Position numbers and translations under genes: made by a program. The notes under the pieces were generated by a model. It saw only the letters and a program-made list of their open reading frames with translations, ran no database searches and had not been told where the DNA came from. Positions 36,162 to 44,574 of a stretch of 64,000 nucleotides of DNA are shown here, piece by piece. Numbering within the stretch: the first letter of the stretch is position 1; each line of letters starts with the position of its first letter. Origin of the DNA: Muricoccus roseus (GTDB taxonomy: Bacteria > Pseudomonadota > Alphaproteobacteria > Acetobacterales > Acetobacteraceae); NCBI RefSeq assembly GCF_900141905.1, contig NZ_FQZF01000012.1, forward strand, positions 91,608 through 155,607, written 5' to 3'.

Positions 36162-38282
36162 TTGACCGAACACGAACAGCCCCGCCCCGCCGACAGCGAC
36201 GCCGAGGGGACCACCCCCGAGGCCCAGGCCCCGGCGACCCTGCCGGAGGCCCCGCGCGAGGCCCTGCCCGAGACGGGCGGGAACGGCGGCCCCATCGGCA
36301 TCAGCGAAGGCGCCGCCGACGGCGACCCCGTGGGCGAGGGCACCTCCCCCCGCTTCGCCGAAACCCCGGCCGCCTTCGAGGCCGCCGAGCCGGTCGAGGC
36401 GCTCGCCGCCTCGGACGCCCCCGATGCGGGCGAGACGGGCCCGGATGCCGAGGACGCCGGTGAGACCGGCGCCGACGGCGAGGAGACCGGCGAGACCGGT
36501 GCCGATCTCGACGAGTCCGGCTCCGCGGGCGCCGACGAGGACGAGGAAGACGACGAGGAGGAAGAGGACGAGGAGGAGGAGGCCGCCCCCCGCGCCACCT
36601 TCTCGGATCTGGGCCTCTCCGATCCGATCCTCCGGGCCGTGGCCGAATCCGGCTATGTCCACCCCACCCCGATCCAGGAAGCCGCGATCCCCGTCGTGCT
36701 GATGGGCCGGGACGTGCTGGGCTGCGCCCAGACCGGAACGGGCAAGACCGCCGGCTTCACCCTGCCCATGCTGGACATCCTGGCCGGCTCCCGCGCCAAG
36801 GCCCGCATGCCGCGCAGCCTCATCCTGGAGCCGACGCGCGAGCTGGCGCTGCAGGTGGCCGAGAACTTCGTGAAGTACGGCAAGTACCTGAACCTCACCC
36901 ACGCGCTGCTGATCGGCGGCGAAAGCATGGATGAGCAGAAGCAGGTGCTCGAGAAGGGCGTGGACGTGCTGATCGCCACCCCGGGCCGGCTGCTCGACCT
37001 GTTCGACCGCGGCCGCATCCTGCTGGCGGACTGCAAGGTCCTCGTCATCGACGAGGCGGACCGCATGCTGGACATGGGCTTCATCCCCGATGTCGAGCGC
37101 ATCGTCTCGATGCTGCCGAAGCTGCGCCAGACCCTGTTCTTCTCCGCCACCATGGCGCCCGAGATCAAGCGCCTGGCCGATGCCTTCCTGCAGAACCCGC
37201 GCGAGATCAGCGTCTCCGCCCCCGCCTCAGTGGCGACCACCATCACGGCCGGCCTGTTCTGGGTGCAGGAGCGCGACAAGCGCGAGGCTCTGCGGCGGCT
37301 AATCAAGAGCCAGTCGGTGCAGAACGCGCTGATCTTCTGCAACCGCAAGGTTGATGTCGACATCCTCTACAAGAGCCTGAAGAAGCACGGCTTCAGCGTC
37401 GGCGCCCTGCATGGCGACCTCGCCCAGTCCGTCCGCTTCGCGACTCTGGAGAAGTTCAAGGCGAACGAGCTGCAGCTTCTCGTCTGCTCGGATGTCGCCG
37501 CGCGCGGCATTGACATCGGCGGCCTCTCCCACGTCTTCAACTTCGACGTGCCCTTCCATGCCGAGGACTATGTCCACCGCATCGGCCGCACCGGCCGTGC
37601 CGGGCGCGAGGGCCATGCCTATACCCTGGCGACCGCCGATGAGGCGAAGGCCGTGGTGGCGGTGGAGACCCTGACCGGCCGCCCGATCCCGCCCATGACG
37701 ATCGAGGGCCTCGACCCTGTCGATCCCGCCGATATCGAGGCGGCGCTCAAGGCCACGGGCCGTGGGCGCGGCCGGGGGCGGGGCGGCGAATCCCGCGGGC
37801 GTGATGCCGGCCGCGATTCAGGCCGCGATTCGGGCCGGGGCCCGCGCGGCCGTGGCGAGCCGCGCCGCGAACGGGGCGGCGAGCCCCGCAGCGGTGGCCG
37901 CGACGGCAGCCGTGGGCGCCGGGACGAGCAGGCCCCGCGCGAGCAGGCGCCGCGCGAGGAGGCTCCGCGCGAGGAGCGCCAGGCGCGTGCCCCCCGCGAG
38001 GAGCGCGAGACGCCCCGCCGCGAGCACGGGAGCCGCTCCGGCGACCGGGTGCTGGAGGAGGTGAACCGCGACGCCGCTCGCGAGTGGAACCGCAACGACC
38101 GGAGCCGGGACGAGCGCCCGCGCCGCGACCGCGACGACCGCCCGCGCCGGGATGAGCGCCGCTATCGGCAGGAGGACCTCGGCCCGTCCGTGGTCGGCTT
38201 CGGCGATGCCGTGCCGGCCTTCATGCTGATCCCCGTGCCGCGGCCGAAGCGCCACCGCGACGACGAGGCCGAGGCGGCCTGA
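36162..38282 (+). CDS. DEAD-box RNA helicase with acidic N-terminal and RG/RE-rich C-terminal tails
   Basis: This 706-residue protein has a helicase core at about 145-515: Q motif ATFSDLGLSDPILRAV and TPIQEAAIP, AQTGTGKTAGF (motif I), PTRELALQV, VIDEADRMLDMGF (DEAD), SATMAP, and HRIGRTGRAGREG (motif VI). It is RhlE/DbpA-like in length of core. The first 145 residues are extremely Asp/Glu-rich, ending in a long acidic run. Residues about 525-680 are RG-, RD- and RE-rich, an RNA-binding disordered tail. The start is TTG (TEHEQPRPADS) with AGGA upstream; no ATG occurs before the core. Confidence 0.9.
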   Translation: MTEHEQPRPADSDAEGTTPEAQAPATLPEAPREALPETGGNGGPIGISEGAADGDPVGEGTSPRFAETPAAFEAAEPVEALAASDAPDAGETGPDAEDAGETGADGEETGETGADLDESGSAGADEDEEDDEEEEDEEEEAAPRATFSDLGLSDPILRAVAESGYVHPTPIQEAAIPVVLMGRDVLGCAQTGTGKTAGFTLPMLDILAGSRAKARMPRSLILEPTRELALQVAENFVKYGKYLNLTHALLIGGESMDEQKQVLEKGVDVLIATPGRLLDLFDRGRILLADCKVLVIDEADRMLDMGFIPDVERIVSMLPKLRQTLFFSATMAPEIKRLADAFLQNPREISVSAPASVATTITAGLFWVQERDKREALRRLIKSQSVQNALIFCNRKVDVDILYKSLKKHGFSVGALHGDLAQSVRFATLEKFKANELQLLVCSDVAARGIDIGGLSHVFNFDVPFHAEDYVHRIGRTGRAGREGHAYTLATADEAKAVVAVETLTGRPIPPMTIEGLDPVDPADIEAALKATGRGRGRGRGGESRGRDAGRDSGRDSGRGPRGRGEPRRERGGEPRSGGRDGSRGRRDEQAPREQAPREEAPREERQARAPREERETPRREHGSRSGDRVLEEVNRDAAREWNRNDRSRDERPRRDRDDRPRRDERRYRQEDLGPSVVGFGDAVPAFMLIPVPRPKRHRDDEAEAA

Positions 38283-38467
38283 CAGCCGCCCGTATCGTGC
38301 AGGGAGACAGGACCGTCTCCCCGCCGAAGACAGGAGGAGGACCCCGGCCCTCCTCCAAGCAGGAATAGACATCATATGGCCCGGAACAGGGCCCCGGGCA
38401 TGGCAGTCCCGCGCCCTCTGGGGCAGGATGCGCCGCCTTCTGGACTGCCCATAAGAGGAACGCAGAG

Positions 38468-39676
38468 ATGAATGTCGTCACCCCGATCAAGTCCGCCGCC
38501 AAGATGGGCGCCTTCGTGTGGGACGACCCCCTGTTGCTGGAGGAGCAGCTCACCGAGGACGAGCGGATGATCCGCGACGCCGCGCGTGACTTCTGCCAGT
38601 CCAAGCTCCTCCCGCGCGTCATCGAGGCGACCCGCCGCGAGCATTTCGACCGCGAGATCATGAACGAGTTTGGCGAGATGGGCTTCCTGGGCGCCACGCT
38701 CGACAGCCATGGCTGCGCCGGCGTCGGCTACGTCTCCTACGGCCTGATCTCGCGTGAGGTGGAGCGGGTGGACAGCGGCTACCGCTCCGCCTTCTCCGTG
38801 CAGTCCTCCCTCGTCATGTACCCGATCTGGGCCTTCGGCTCCGAGGAGCAGAAGGACAAGTACCTGCCCAAGCTGCGCACCGGCGAATATGTCGGCTGCT
38901 TCGGCCTGACCGAGCCGGATGCGGGCTCCGACCCCAACTCCATGCGGACGCGGGCGAAGAAGGTGGATGGCGGCTATCTCGTCTCCGGCTCCAAGACCTG
39001 GATCTCCAACTCCCCCATCGCCGATGTCTTCGTCGTCTGGGCGAAGGACGACGAAGGCGTGCTGCGCGGCTTCATCCTCGACAAGGGCATGAAGGGCCTC
39101 ACCGCGCCGAAGATCGAGGGCAAGCTCTCGCTGCGCGCCTCCGTCACGGGCATGATCATGATGGACGAGGTCTTCGTGCCGGAGGAGAACCGGCTGCCGG
39201 GCGTGAAGTCCCTCGCCGGCCCCTTCTCCTGCCTCAACCGCGCCCGCTACGGCATTGCCTGGGGCGTGATGGGCGCCGCCGAGGATTGCTGGTTCCGCGC
39301 CCGCGAATACACGATGGGGCGCAAGATGTTCGGACGCCCGCTGGCCCAGACCCAGCTTATCCAGAAGAAGCTGGCCGACATGCAGACCGAGATCACCCTC
39401 GGCCTGCAGGGCGTGCTGCGCCTCGGCCGCCTCTTCGACGAGCACAAGGCGGCGCCGGAAATGATCTCCATGATGAAGCGCAACAACTGCGGCAAGGCGC
39501 TCGATATCGCCCGCGTCGCGCGCGACATGCATGGCGGCAACGGGATCGTTGACGAGTACCATGTGATCCGCCACGCGGTGAACCTCGAGACGGTCAACAC
39601 CTATGAGGGCACGCATGACGTACACGCCCTCATCCTCGGCCGGGCCCAGACCGGGCTGAACGCCTTCGGCGGCTAA
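38468..39676 (+). CDS. gcdH: Glutaryl-CoA dehydrogenase
   Basis: This FAD flavoenzyme oxidatively decarboxylates glutaryl-CoA to crotonyl-CoA in lysine and tryptophan breakdown. The 402-residue protein matches the GcdH type of acyl-CoA dehydrogenase: [69 protein letters not shown], and the catalytic glutamate region [18 protein letters not shown]. An AGAGGA precedes the ATG. A strong intrinsic terminator follows, so it is probably monocistronic. Confidence 0.92.
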   Translation: MNVVTPIKSAAKMGAFVWDDPLLLEEQLTEDERMIRDAARDFCQSKLLPRVIEATRREHFDREIMNEFGEMGFLGATLDSHGCAGVGYVSYGLISREVERVDSGYRSAFSVQSSLVMYPIWAFGSEEQKDKYLPKLRTGEYVGCFGLTEPDAGSDPNSMRTRAKKVDGGYLVSGSKTWISNSPIADVFVVWAKDDEGVLRGFILDKGMKGLTAPKIEGKLSLRASVTGMIMMDEVFVPEENRLPGVKSLAGPFSCLNRARYGIAWGVMGAAEDCWFRAREYTMGRKMFGRPLAQTQLIQKKLADMQTEITLGLQGVLRLGRLFDEHKAAPEMISMMKRNNCGKALDIARVARDMHGGNGIVDEYHVIRHAVNLETVNTYEGTHDVHALILGRAQTGLNAFGG

Positions 39677-39697
39677 GCCGTCCCTCATCGTGTTCTG

Positions 39698-39730
39698 AAG
39701 GGGCGGTCCCTCGGGGCCGCCCTTTTTTTT
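39698..39730 (+). terminator. Rho-independent terminator of gcdH
   Basis: GGGCGG (39701-39706) pairs with CCGCCC (39717-39722), with extra inner ccc/ggg pairs, followed by eight T residues (39723-39730). This is a textbook intrinsic terminator, 21 bases after the gcdH stop. Its T-run ends only 10 bases before the ATG of the next gene. Confidence 0.9.
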
Positions 39731-39740
39731 GGATCAGACC

Positions 39741-41018
39741 ATGCGCGTGACCATCGAGGCCCTCGGCGCTGCCGGCGACGGCATTGCCCGCGACGAGGCG
39801 GGACGCCCCCTCTTCATCCCCTTCGCCCTGCCGGGCGAGGTGGTGGAGGCCGAGCCCGGCGCGGCGCGCGGCGATGGCCGAACGGCGGTCCTCCAAGCCG
39901 TCGAAACCCCCTCCCCCGATCGCGTCGCCCCGCCCTGCCCGCATTTCGGCACCTGCGGCGGCTGTGCCGTGCAGCATCTGGCGGATTCCGCCGTGGCGGC
40001 CTGGAAGGCGGCGCACATCGCCGAGGCCCTCTCCCGCGCCGGCTTCCGGGACGTACCCGTCGAGGCGGCCAAGCCCAGCCCGCCCAACAGCCGCCGCCGG
40101 GCCGACTTCGCCGTTCGCCGCGGGCCGGGCGGCATCACCATCGGGTTCCATGCCCGCGGCTCCTCCGAGCCCTTCGACATGGCCGTTTGCTTCGTCGTCG
40201 AGCCGCGCATCCTCGCCCTCGTCGAGCCGCTGCGCGCCCTCTTCGCCACCCTGCCAGCCCTGCACCGCGCCGGCTCTGCCATGGTGAACCTGCTGGAGAC
40301 CGGGCCCGACCTCTGGCTGCGGACCGACGCCCCCCTCGCCCCGAAGGACCGGACCAACCTTGCCGCCTTCGCCGCGGCGCAGGGCATCCCGCGCATCGCC
40401 TGGTCGCGGGAGGGCACGCGCGATACGCCCGAGGTCGCGGCGCAGGAAGGCCCCGTCATGACCAGCCTCTCCGGCGTCCCCGTCTCGCCGGCGCCGGGCG
40501 CCTTCCTGCAGGCCACGCCGCAGGGCGAGGCGGCCATCATCGCCGCCGTCCTGCACGGCCTGCCCCGGCGCATGCCCGGCAAGCCACGCATCGTGGAGCT
40601 GCATGCCGGCCTGGGCACCCTCTCCTTCCCGCTCTCTGCCCGGGGCCGGGTGGAAGCCTATGAGGGGGCGGCCGAGGCCGTCTCGGCCCTCGCCGCAGCG
40701 GCCGGGCGGGCGGGCGCGCGGGTGAAGGCCACGCGGCGCGACCTCGTGCGCCAGCCCCTCCTGCCCGCCGAGCTGAACGGCGTCGCCGCCCTGGTGCTGG
40801 ACCCGCCCTTCGCCGGCGCCGCGGAACAGGCCGCCATCCTCGCGCGCTCCTCCATCCCCCGCGTGATCTACGTCTCCTGCAACCCCGCCGCCCTGTCGCG
40901 GGACCTCGCCGCCTTCGCCCGTGCCCCGGGCTGGCGCGTGGAAGCGGCCGTGAGCGTGGACCAGTTCCTCTGGTCGTCGCAGGTCGAAGCGGTGGTCACC
41001 CTCGCACGCGGCCCTTGA
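39741..41018 (+). CDS. RNA (uracil-5-)-methyltransferase, RumA/TrmA type
   Basis: This SAM-dependent enzyme makes m5U in rRNA or tRNA. The 425-residue protein has an N-terminal TRAM-like part (VTIEALGAAGDGIARDEAGR) and the iron-sulfur cysteine cluster CPHFGTCGGCAVQHL. The SAM site is HAGLGTLSFPLSARGRVEAYEG, and the nucleophile cysteine lies in VIYVSCNPAALSRDLA. The cluster favours the 23S rRNA RlmD/RlmC branch. ATG 39741 is chosen; a TTG 12 bases upstream lies in the terminator T-run. Confidence 0.88.
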   Translation: MRVTIEALGAAGDGIARDEAGRPLFIPFALPGEVVEAEPGAARGDGRTAVLQAVETPSPDRVAPPCPHFGTCGGCAVQHLADSAVAAWKAAHIAEALSRAGFRDVPVEAAKPSPPNSRRRADFAVRRGPGGITIGFHARGSSEPFDMAVCFVVEPRILALVEPLRALFATLPALHRAGSAMVNLLETGPDLWLRTDAPLAPKDRTNLAAFAAAQGIPRIAWSREGTRDTPEVAAQEGPVMTSLSGVPVSPAPGAFLQATPQGEAAIIAAVLHGLPRRMPGKPRIVELHAGLGTLSFPLSARGRVEAYEGAAEAVSALAAAAGRAGARVKATRRDLVRQPLLPAELNGVAALVLDPPFAGAAEQAAILARSSIPRVIYVSCNPAALSRDLAAFARAPGWRVEAAVSVDQFLWSSQVEAVVTLARGP

Positions 41019-41070
41019 ACTCTCGCCCGGAGTCCAGAACTCTTCGGCCTACCCCTGAGGGAACGGACCG

Positions 41071-42057
41071 ATGCAACGACGTGCGATGCTGGCGGCCGGG
41101 CTGGCCGCCCCAGCCCTGCTGACCGCCGGGGAGGCTCGGGCGCAGGCGCCAGCCCCGGCGCAGCCCCAGCCGGTGCCGCCCCAGGCGCCCGGCTACTACC
41201 GCTTCCTCGTCGGCCAGCACCTCGTGACCATGCTGCATGACGGCCAGGCGATCCGCCCCAACCCGACCCAGGGCTTCGTCCGCAACGCCTCGGCCGAGGA
41301 GGTTACCGCCTCCATGCGCGCCCAGGGGCTGAACCCGGCCCAGCTCGTGAACCCCTTCACCGTGCCGGTGGTCCGCACGCCCCGGGGCACGGTGATGTTC
41401 GACACCGGCAACGGGCCCCAGACGGCGGCCGATAGCCGCGTGGGCCAGCTGCCCGCGAATCTCTCGGCGGCCGGCATCGATCCCGCCTCGATCGACATCG
41501 TCGCCTTCACCCATTTCCACGGCGACCATGTCGGCGGCCTGCTGGATGGCTCGGGTAACGCCGCCTTCCCCCGCGCCCGTATCATCGTCCCGGAGAAGGA
41601 ATGGGCCTTCTGGATGGATGAAGGCCAGGCCAGCCGCGCGCCGGAGGCGATGCGCCCTGCCTTCGCCAATGTCCGCCGCCGCTTCGCGCCCTATGAGAGC
41701 CGCATCGAGCGCGTGGCCGAAGGGGCGGAGATCCTGCCCGGCCTGCGCCTGAACGAGACGCCCGGCCACACGCCGGGCCACAGCTCCTACCATCTCTCCG
41801 ACGGCGACGCGCAGGCGATGATCCTCGGTGACCTGACCAGCCGCCCCGAATTCAACCTCACCAATCCCGGTTGGCACGTCATCTTCGACATGGACCCGGC
41901 CCAGGCGGAGGCCACGCGCCGCCGCGTGTTCGACCGCGTGGCGACGGACCGCATCCGCTGCGTGGCCTATCACTGGCCCTTCCCGGCGAACGGCACCGTC
42001 CTCAAGGAGGGGAATGGCTACCGGCTGGTGCCGGCCGAATGGTCGAGCGTGGTGTGA
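41071..42057 (+). CDS. Exported MBL-fold metallohydrolase
   Basis: This 328-residue metallo-beta-lactamase-fold protein has an N-terminal signal (QRRAMLAAGLAAPALL, cleavage near ARAQA; the twin arginines allow Tat export). The zinc-binding motif is FTHFHGDHVGGLLDG; later metal ligands lie in NETPGHTPGHSSYHL and ILGDL. It resembles quorum-quenching lactonase/PNGM-like MBL hydrolases; the real substrate is unknown. A terminator-like palindrome follows. Confidence 0.85.
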   Translation: MQRRAMLAAGLAAPALLTAGEARAQAPAPAQPQPVPPQAPGYYRFLVGQHLVTMLHDGQAIRPNPTQGFVRNASAEEVTASMRAQGLNPAQLVNPFTVPVVRTPRGTVMFDTGNGPQTAADSRVGQLPANLSAAGIDPASIDIVAFTHFHGDHVGGLLDGSGNAAFPRARIIVPEKEWAFWMDEGQASRAPEAMRPAFANVRRRFAPYESRIERVAEGAEILPGLRLNETPGHTPGHSSYHLSDGDAQAMILGDLTSRPEFNLTNPGWHVIFDMDPAQAEATRRRVFDRVATDRIRCVAYHWPFPANGTVLKEGNGYRLVPAEWSSVV

Positions 42058-42065
42058 GGTTCACC

Positions 42066-42095
42066 GGTCCCGCGGCGCGATCGCGCCGCGGGACC
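42066..42095. terminator. Perfect 30-bp palindrome between convergent genes
   Basis: The half-site ggtcccgcggcgcga is followed directly by its exact reverse complement, with no spacer and no mismatch. It lies between the MBL-hydrolase stop and the sufA-like stop on the opposite strand, so it could act as a bidirectional transcription barrier. Neither side carries a T-run. Confidence 0.6.
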
Positions 42096-42100
42096 ACGCA

Positions 42101-42469
42101 TCAGATGTGGAAGCTCTCGCCACAGCCGCAGCGGCCCTTCTCGTTCGGATTGGTGAAGGTGAAGCCGGCGGACATCGCCTTGCGCTCGTAATCCATCACC
42201 GTCCCGATCAGGAACAGGGTCGCCTTGCGGTCCACCAGCACGGTCACGCCCTTGTCCGTGACCGTCTCGTCCGCCGGGCCCGCCTCATCCACCCAGTTGA
42301 TCTGGTAGGACATTCCCGAGCAGCCCTTGGTGGAGACGGAGATACGCAGCAGCTTCCCCTCCCCCTTGGCATAGAGCCCACGCAGCCGCTCCGCCGCCGC
42401 GTCGGAAAGCGACATCAGCGGCGGCAATGCGCGGCGGGTCTTCGGGGCTTCGGTCGTCGTCGTACCCAT
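42101..42469 (-). CDS. sufA: Iron-sulfur carrier, HesB/IscA family (SufA-like)
   Basis: This A-type carrier transfers Fe-S clusters to target proteins. The 122-residue protein has three conserved cysteines: one in STKGCSGMSYQINWV and two in GRCGCGESF. AGGAGG lies 5 bases before the ATG (MGTTTTEAPKT). It is the last gene of the suf operon, 11 bases after the DUF59 gene. Confidence 0.92.
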   Translation of the reverse strand: MGTTTTEAPKTRRALPPLMSLSDAAAERLRGLYAKGEGKLLRISVSTKGCSGMSYQINWVDEAGPADETVTDKGVTVLVDRKATLFLIGTVMDYERKAMSAGFTFTNPNEKGRCGCGESFHI

Positions 42470-42480
42470 GGCGCCCTCCT

Positions 42481-42879
42481 CTAGTACATGTTCAGAGCGA
42501 GCTTCGCGTCCTCGCTCATCCGCGACGGATCCCAAGGCGGATCCCACACGATCTCGACCTTGGCCGAGGTGACGTTCGGCACGCCCCTCACCGCCTCCTC
42601 CACCTGCCCCGGCAGTTCCTGCGCCGAGGGGCAGGAGGGCGTGGTGAGGGTCATGTCGATCTTCACCGCCCCGTCATCCTCGACCTCGACGGCATAGATC
42701 AGGCCGAGCTCGTAGATATCGACAGGGATCTCGGGGTCGAACACGGTCTTCAGCGCATCCAGCACCGCGACCTCGCTCACCCGCGTGGGCGCGATGGGCC
42801 CGTCTGGCGACCAGGCCTCATGCGTCGCACCCTCGCTCGCCCCGGGATGGGCCCCCGTATGGGTCATGGGCTCACTCAC
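42481..42879 (-). CDS. sufT: SUF-associated MIP18/DUF59 family protein (SufT-like)
   Basis: This 132-residue protein has a MIP18 (PaaD/DUF59) domain at about 38-130: VLDALKTVFDPEIPVDIYEL, LIYAVEVEDDG, and MTLTTPSCPSAQELP with the conserved cysteine. SufT proteins help cluster transfer to apoproteins when iron-sulfur demand is high. It starts 7 bases inside the end of sufU. Confidence 0.9.
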   Translation of the reverse strand: MSEPMTHTGAHPGASEGATHEAWSPDGPIAPTRVSEVAVLDALKTVFDPEIPVDIYELGLIYAVEVEDDGAVKIDMTLTTPSCPSAQELPGQVEEAVRGVPNVTSAKVEIVWDPPWDPSRMSEDAKLALNMY

Positions 42880-43333
42880 TCGAAGCCTCCTTCCCGCCGT
42901 CGAGGGCGGTGTTGAGGGTGTGCCAGGCCAACGTCGCGCATTTCACGCGGCTGGGAAACTCATGCACGCCGGAGAGGACCTGGAGCCGCTCCATCTCCTC
43001 CTCCAGCGCGCCGCCGCATTCCGGGCAGGCGCCGGTCATGGCCATCTCGCGGAACTTCGCGGCCATTTCTCGCGCCTCGAGGGCCGTCTTGCCCTTGACC
43101 GTCTCGGTCATCAGCGAGGCGCTCGCCATGGAGATGGCGCAACCCCGGCCCTGGAAGGACGCATCCGCGATGCGGTCCCCCTCCATATCGAGGAACAGCT
43201 CCATCCGGTCGCCGCACATCGGGTTGTCCCCGCGCGCGTTCAGATCGGCGGCCTCCAGCCGGCGGAAGTTCCGCGGCTTGCGCCCGTGGTCCAGGATGAC
43301 CTCCTGGTAGAGGTCGCGCAGGTCATCGAACAT
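42872..43333 (-). CDS. sufU: SufU-type iron-sulfur scaffold / sulfur-relay protein with extra CxxC
   Basis: SufU is a zinc protein that takes persulfide sulfur from SufS. The 153-residue protein has the conserved cysteines at 40 (GDNPMCGD), 65 (GRGCAISMASASLM) and 132 (RVKCATLAWHTL). It carries the SufU-specific insertion before the third cysteine (VLSGVHEFPSRVKC). Inside that insertion it also carries CPECGG (Cys103, Cys106), which is not part of the usual SufU zinc site. Its ATG overlaps sufS's stop by one base. Confidence 0.92.
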   Translation of the reverse strand: MFDDLRDLYQEVILDHGRKPRNFRRLEAADLNARGDNPMCGDRMELFLDMEGDRIADASFQGRGCAISMASASLMTETVKGKTALEAREMAAKFREMAMTGACPECGGALEEEMERLQVLSGVHEFPSRVKCATLAWHTLNTALDGGKEASSE

Positions 43334-44574
43334 CAGCTGAAGAACCTCCGCGCGGAGGTCAGCGCCTCCGCCAGGAAATCGACTTCCTCATGCGTGGTGT
43401 AGAGGCCGAAGGACGCCCGGCAGGTGCTGTCATGCCCGATCCGGACATGCAGCGGCTCCGCGCAATGCCGCCCGGCGCGCACCGCGATGCCCACCCGGTC
43501 CAGCAGCGTGGAAAGATCATGCGCATGGGCGTTGCCGAGCGCGAAGGAGAAGACCCCGCCCCGGTCCTGCGCCCGCCCGATCACCGTCAGATCCTCGATG
43601 GCCGAGAGCTTTGTCATCGCATGATCGACCAGCGCGCGCTCATGCGCCTCGATGGCCTCCATCCCGATCGCGCTGACATAGTCGATGGCTGCGTGCAGCC
43701 CCACCGCCTCCACGATCGGCGGCGTGCCGGCCTCGAACTTCGCGGGCACCGGGGCGGGGCGGAAGCCCTCGCGGGTCACCTCGGAAATCATGTCGCCGCC
43801 GCCTAGGAAGGGCGGCATCGCGTCCAGCAGCTCCAGCCGGCCCCAGAGCACGCCGATGCCGGTCGGGCCATAGAGCTTATGGCCGGTGAAGACATAGAAG
43901 TCAGCGTCCAGCGCCTGCATGTCCACGCGACGGTGCACCGCCGCCTGGGAGCCGTCGAACAGCACCTTCGCGCCATGGGCATGGGCCAGCGCCGCGATGC
44001 GGGCCGCCGGGGTGACGGTGCCCAGCACGTTGGACATATGCGTGACGGCCACCAGCCCGACCTTCCCATCGGCCAGCTTCGCTTCCAGGTCCGCCATGTC
44101 CAGCTCGCCGGCATCGGTGACATTCGCGATGCGTAGCGCGATCCCATGCGACTGGGCCAGCATCTGCCAGGGCACGAAGTTGGCGTGGTGCTCCATCTCG
44201 GACACCACCACCGCCTGCCCCGGCTTCATCACCCCACGCCCATAGGAATGCGCGACGAGGTTGATCGCGGCCGTGCTGTTGGAGGTGAACACCACCTCCC
44301 GCGCATCCCGCGCGTTCAGGAAGCGCGCCACGGCCTCCCGCGCCGCCTCATAGGCCGCGGTGGAGGCCTCGCTCAGATGGTAGGCGCCGCGATGCACATT
44401 GGCGTAGCTCGTCTCGAACATCGCCCGCATCGCATCGATCACCGCGCGTGGCTTCTGCGCCGAAGCCCCGGAATCCAGGAACACCAGCGGCTTGCCATGC
44501 ACCTTGGTGGACAGGATCGGGAAATCCTGCCGGATCCGCTGAACATCCAGGGCCGGGCGCAGGGTGCCGTCCAT
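43333..44574 (-). CDS. sufS: Cysteine desulfurase SufS
   Basis: SufS is a PLP enzyme that takes sulfur from cysteine. The 413-residue protein (from MDGTLRPALDVQRIRQDFPI) has EMEHHANFVPWQ, the PLP lysine in FTGHKLYGPTGIGVLWG, and the catalytic cysteine in GRHCAEPLHVR, the short-loop group II pattern. The start ATG overlaps the sufD stop (TGATG); a longer upstream reading frame is sufD's shadow. SufU downstream is its probable sulfur acceptor. Confidence 0.95.
   Translation of the reverse strand: MDGTLRPALDVQRIRQDFPILSTKVHGKPLVFLDSGASAQKPRAVIDAMRAMFETSYANVHRGAYHLSEASTAAYEAAREAVARFLNARDAREVVFTSNSTAAINLVAHSYGRGVMKPGQAVVVSEMEHHANFVPWQMLAQSHGIALRIANVTDAGELDMADLEAKLADGKVGLVAVTHMSNVLGTVTPAARIAALAHAHGAKVLFDGSQAAVHRRVDMQALDADFYVFTGHKLYGPTGIGVLWGRLELLDAMPPFLGGGDMISEVTREGFRPAPVPAKFEAGTPPIVEAVGLHAAIDYVSAIGMEAIEAHERALVDHAMTKLSAIEDLTVIGRAQDRGGVFSFALGNAHAHDLSTLLDRVGIAVRAGRHCAEPLHVRIGHDSTCRASFGLYTTHEEVDFLAEALTSARRFFS

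Noticed and set aside
38283..38467. Hairpins gggagac/gtctccc and ggagg/cctcc after the helicase gene
   Set aside because: Short stems and no T-run; could be weak Rho-independent signals but not supportable.
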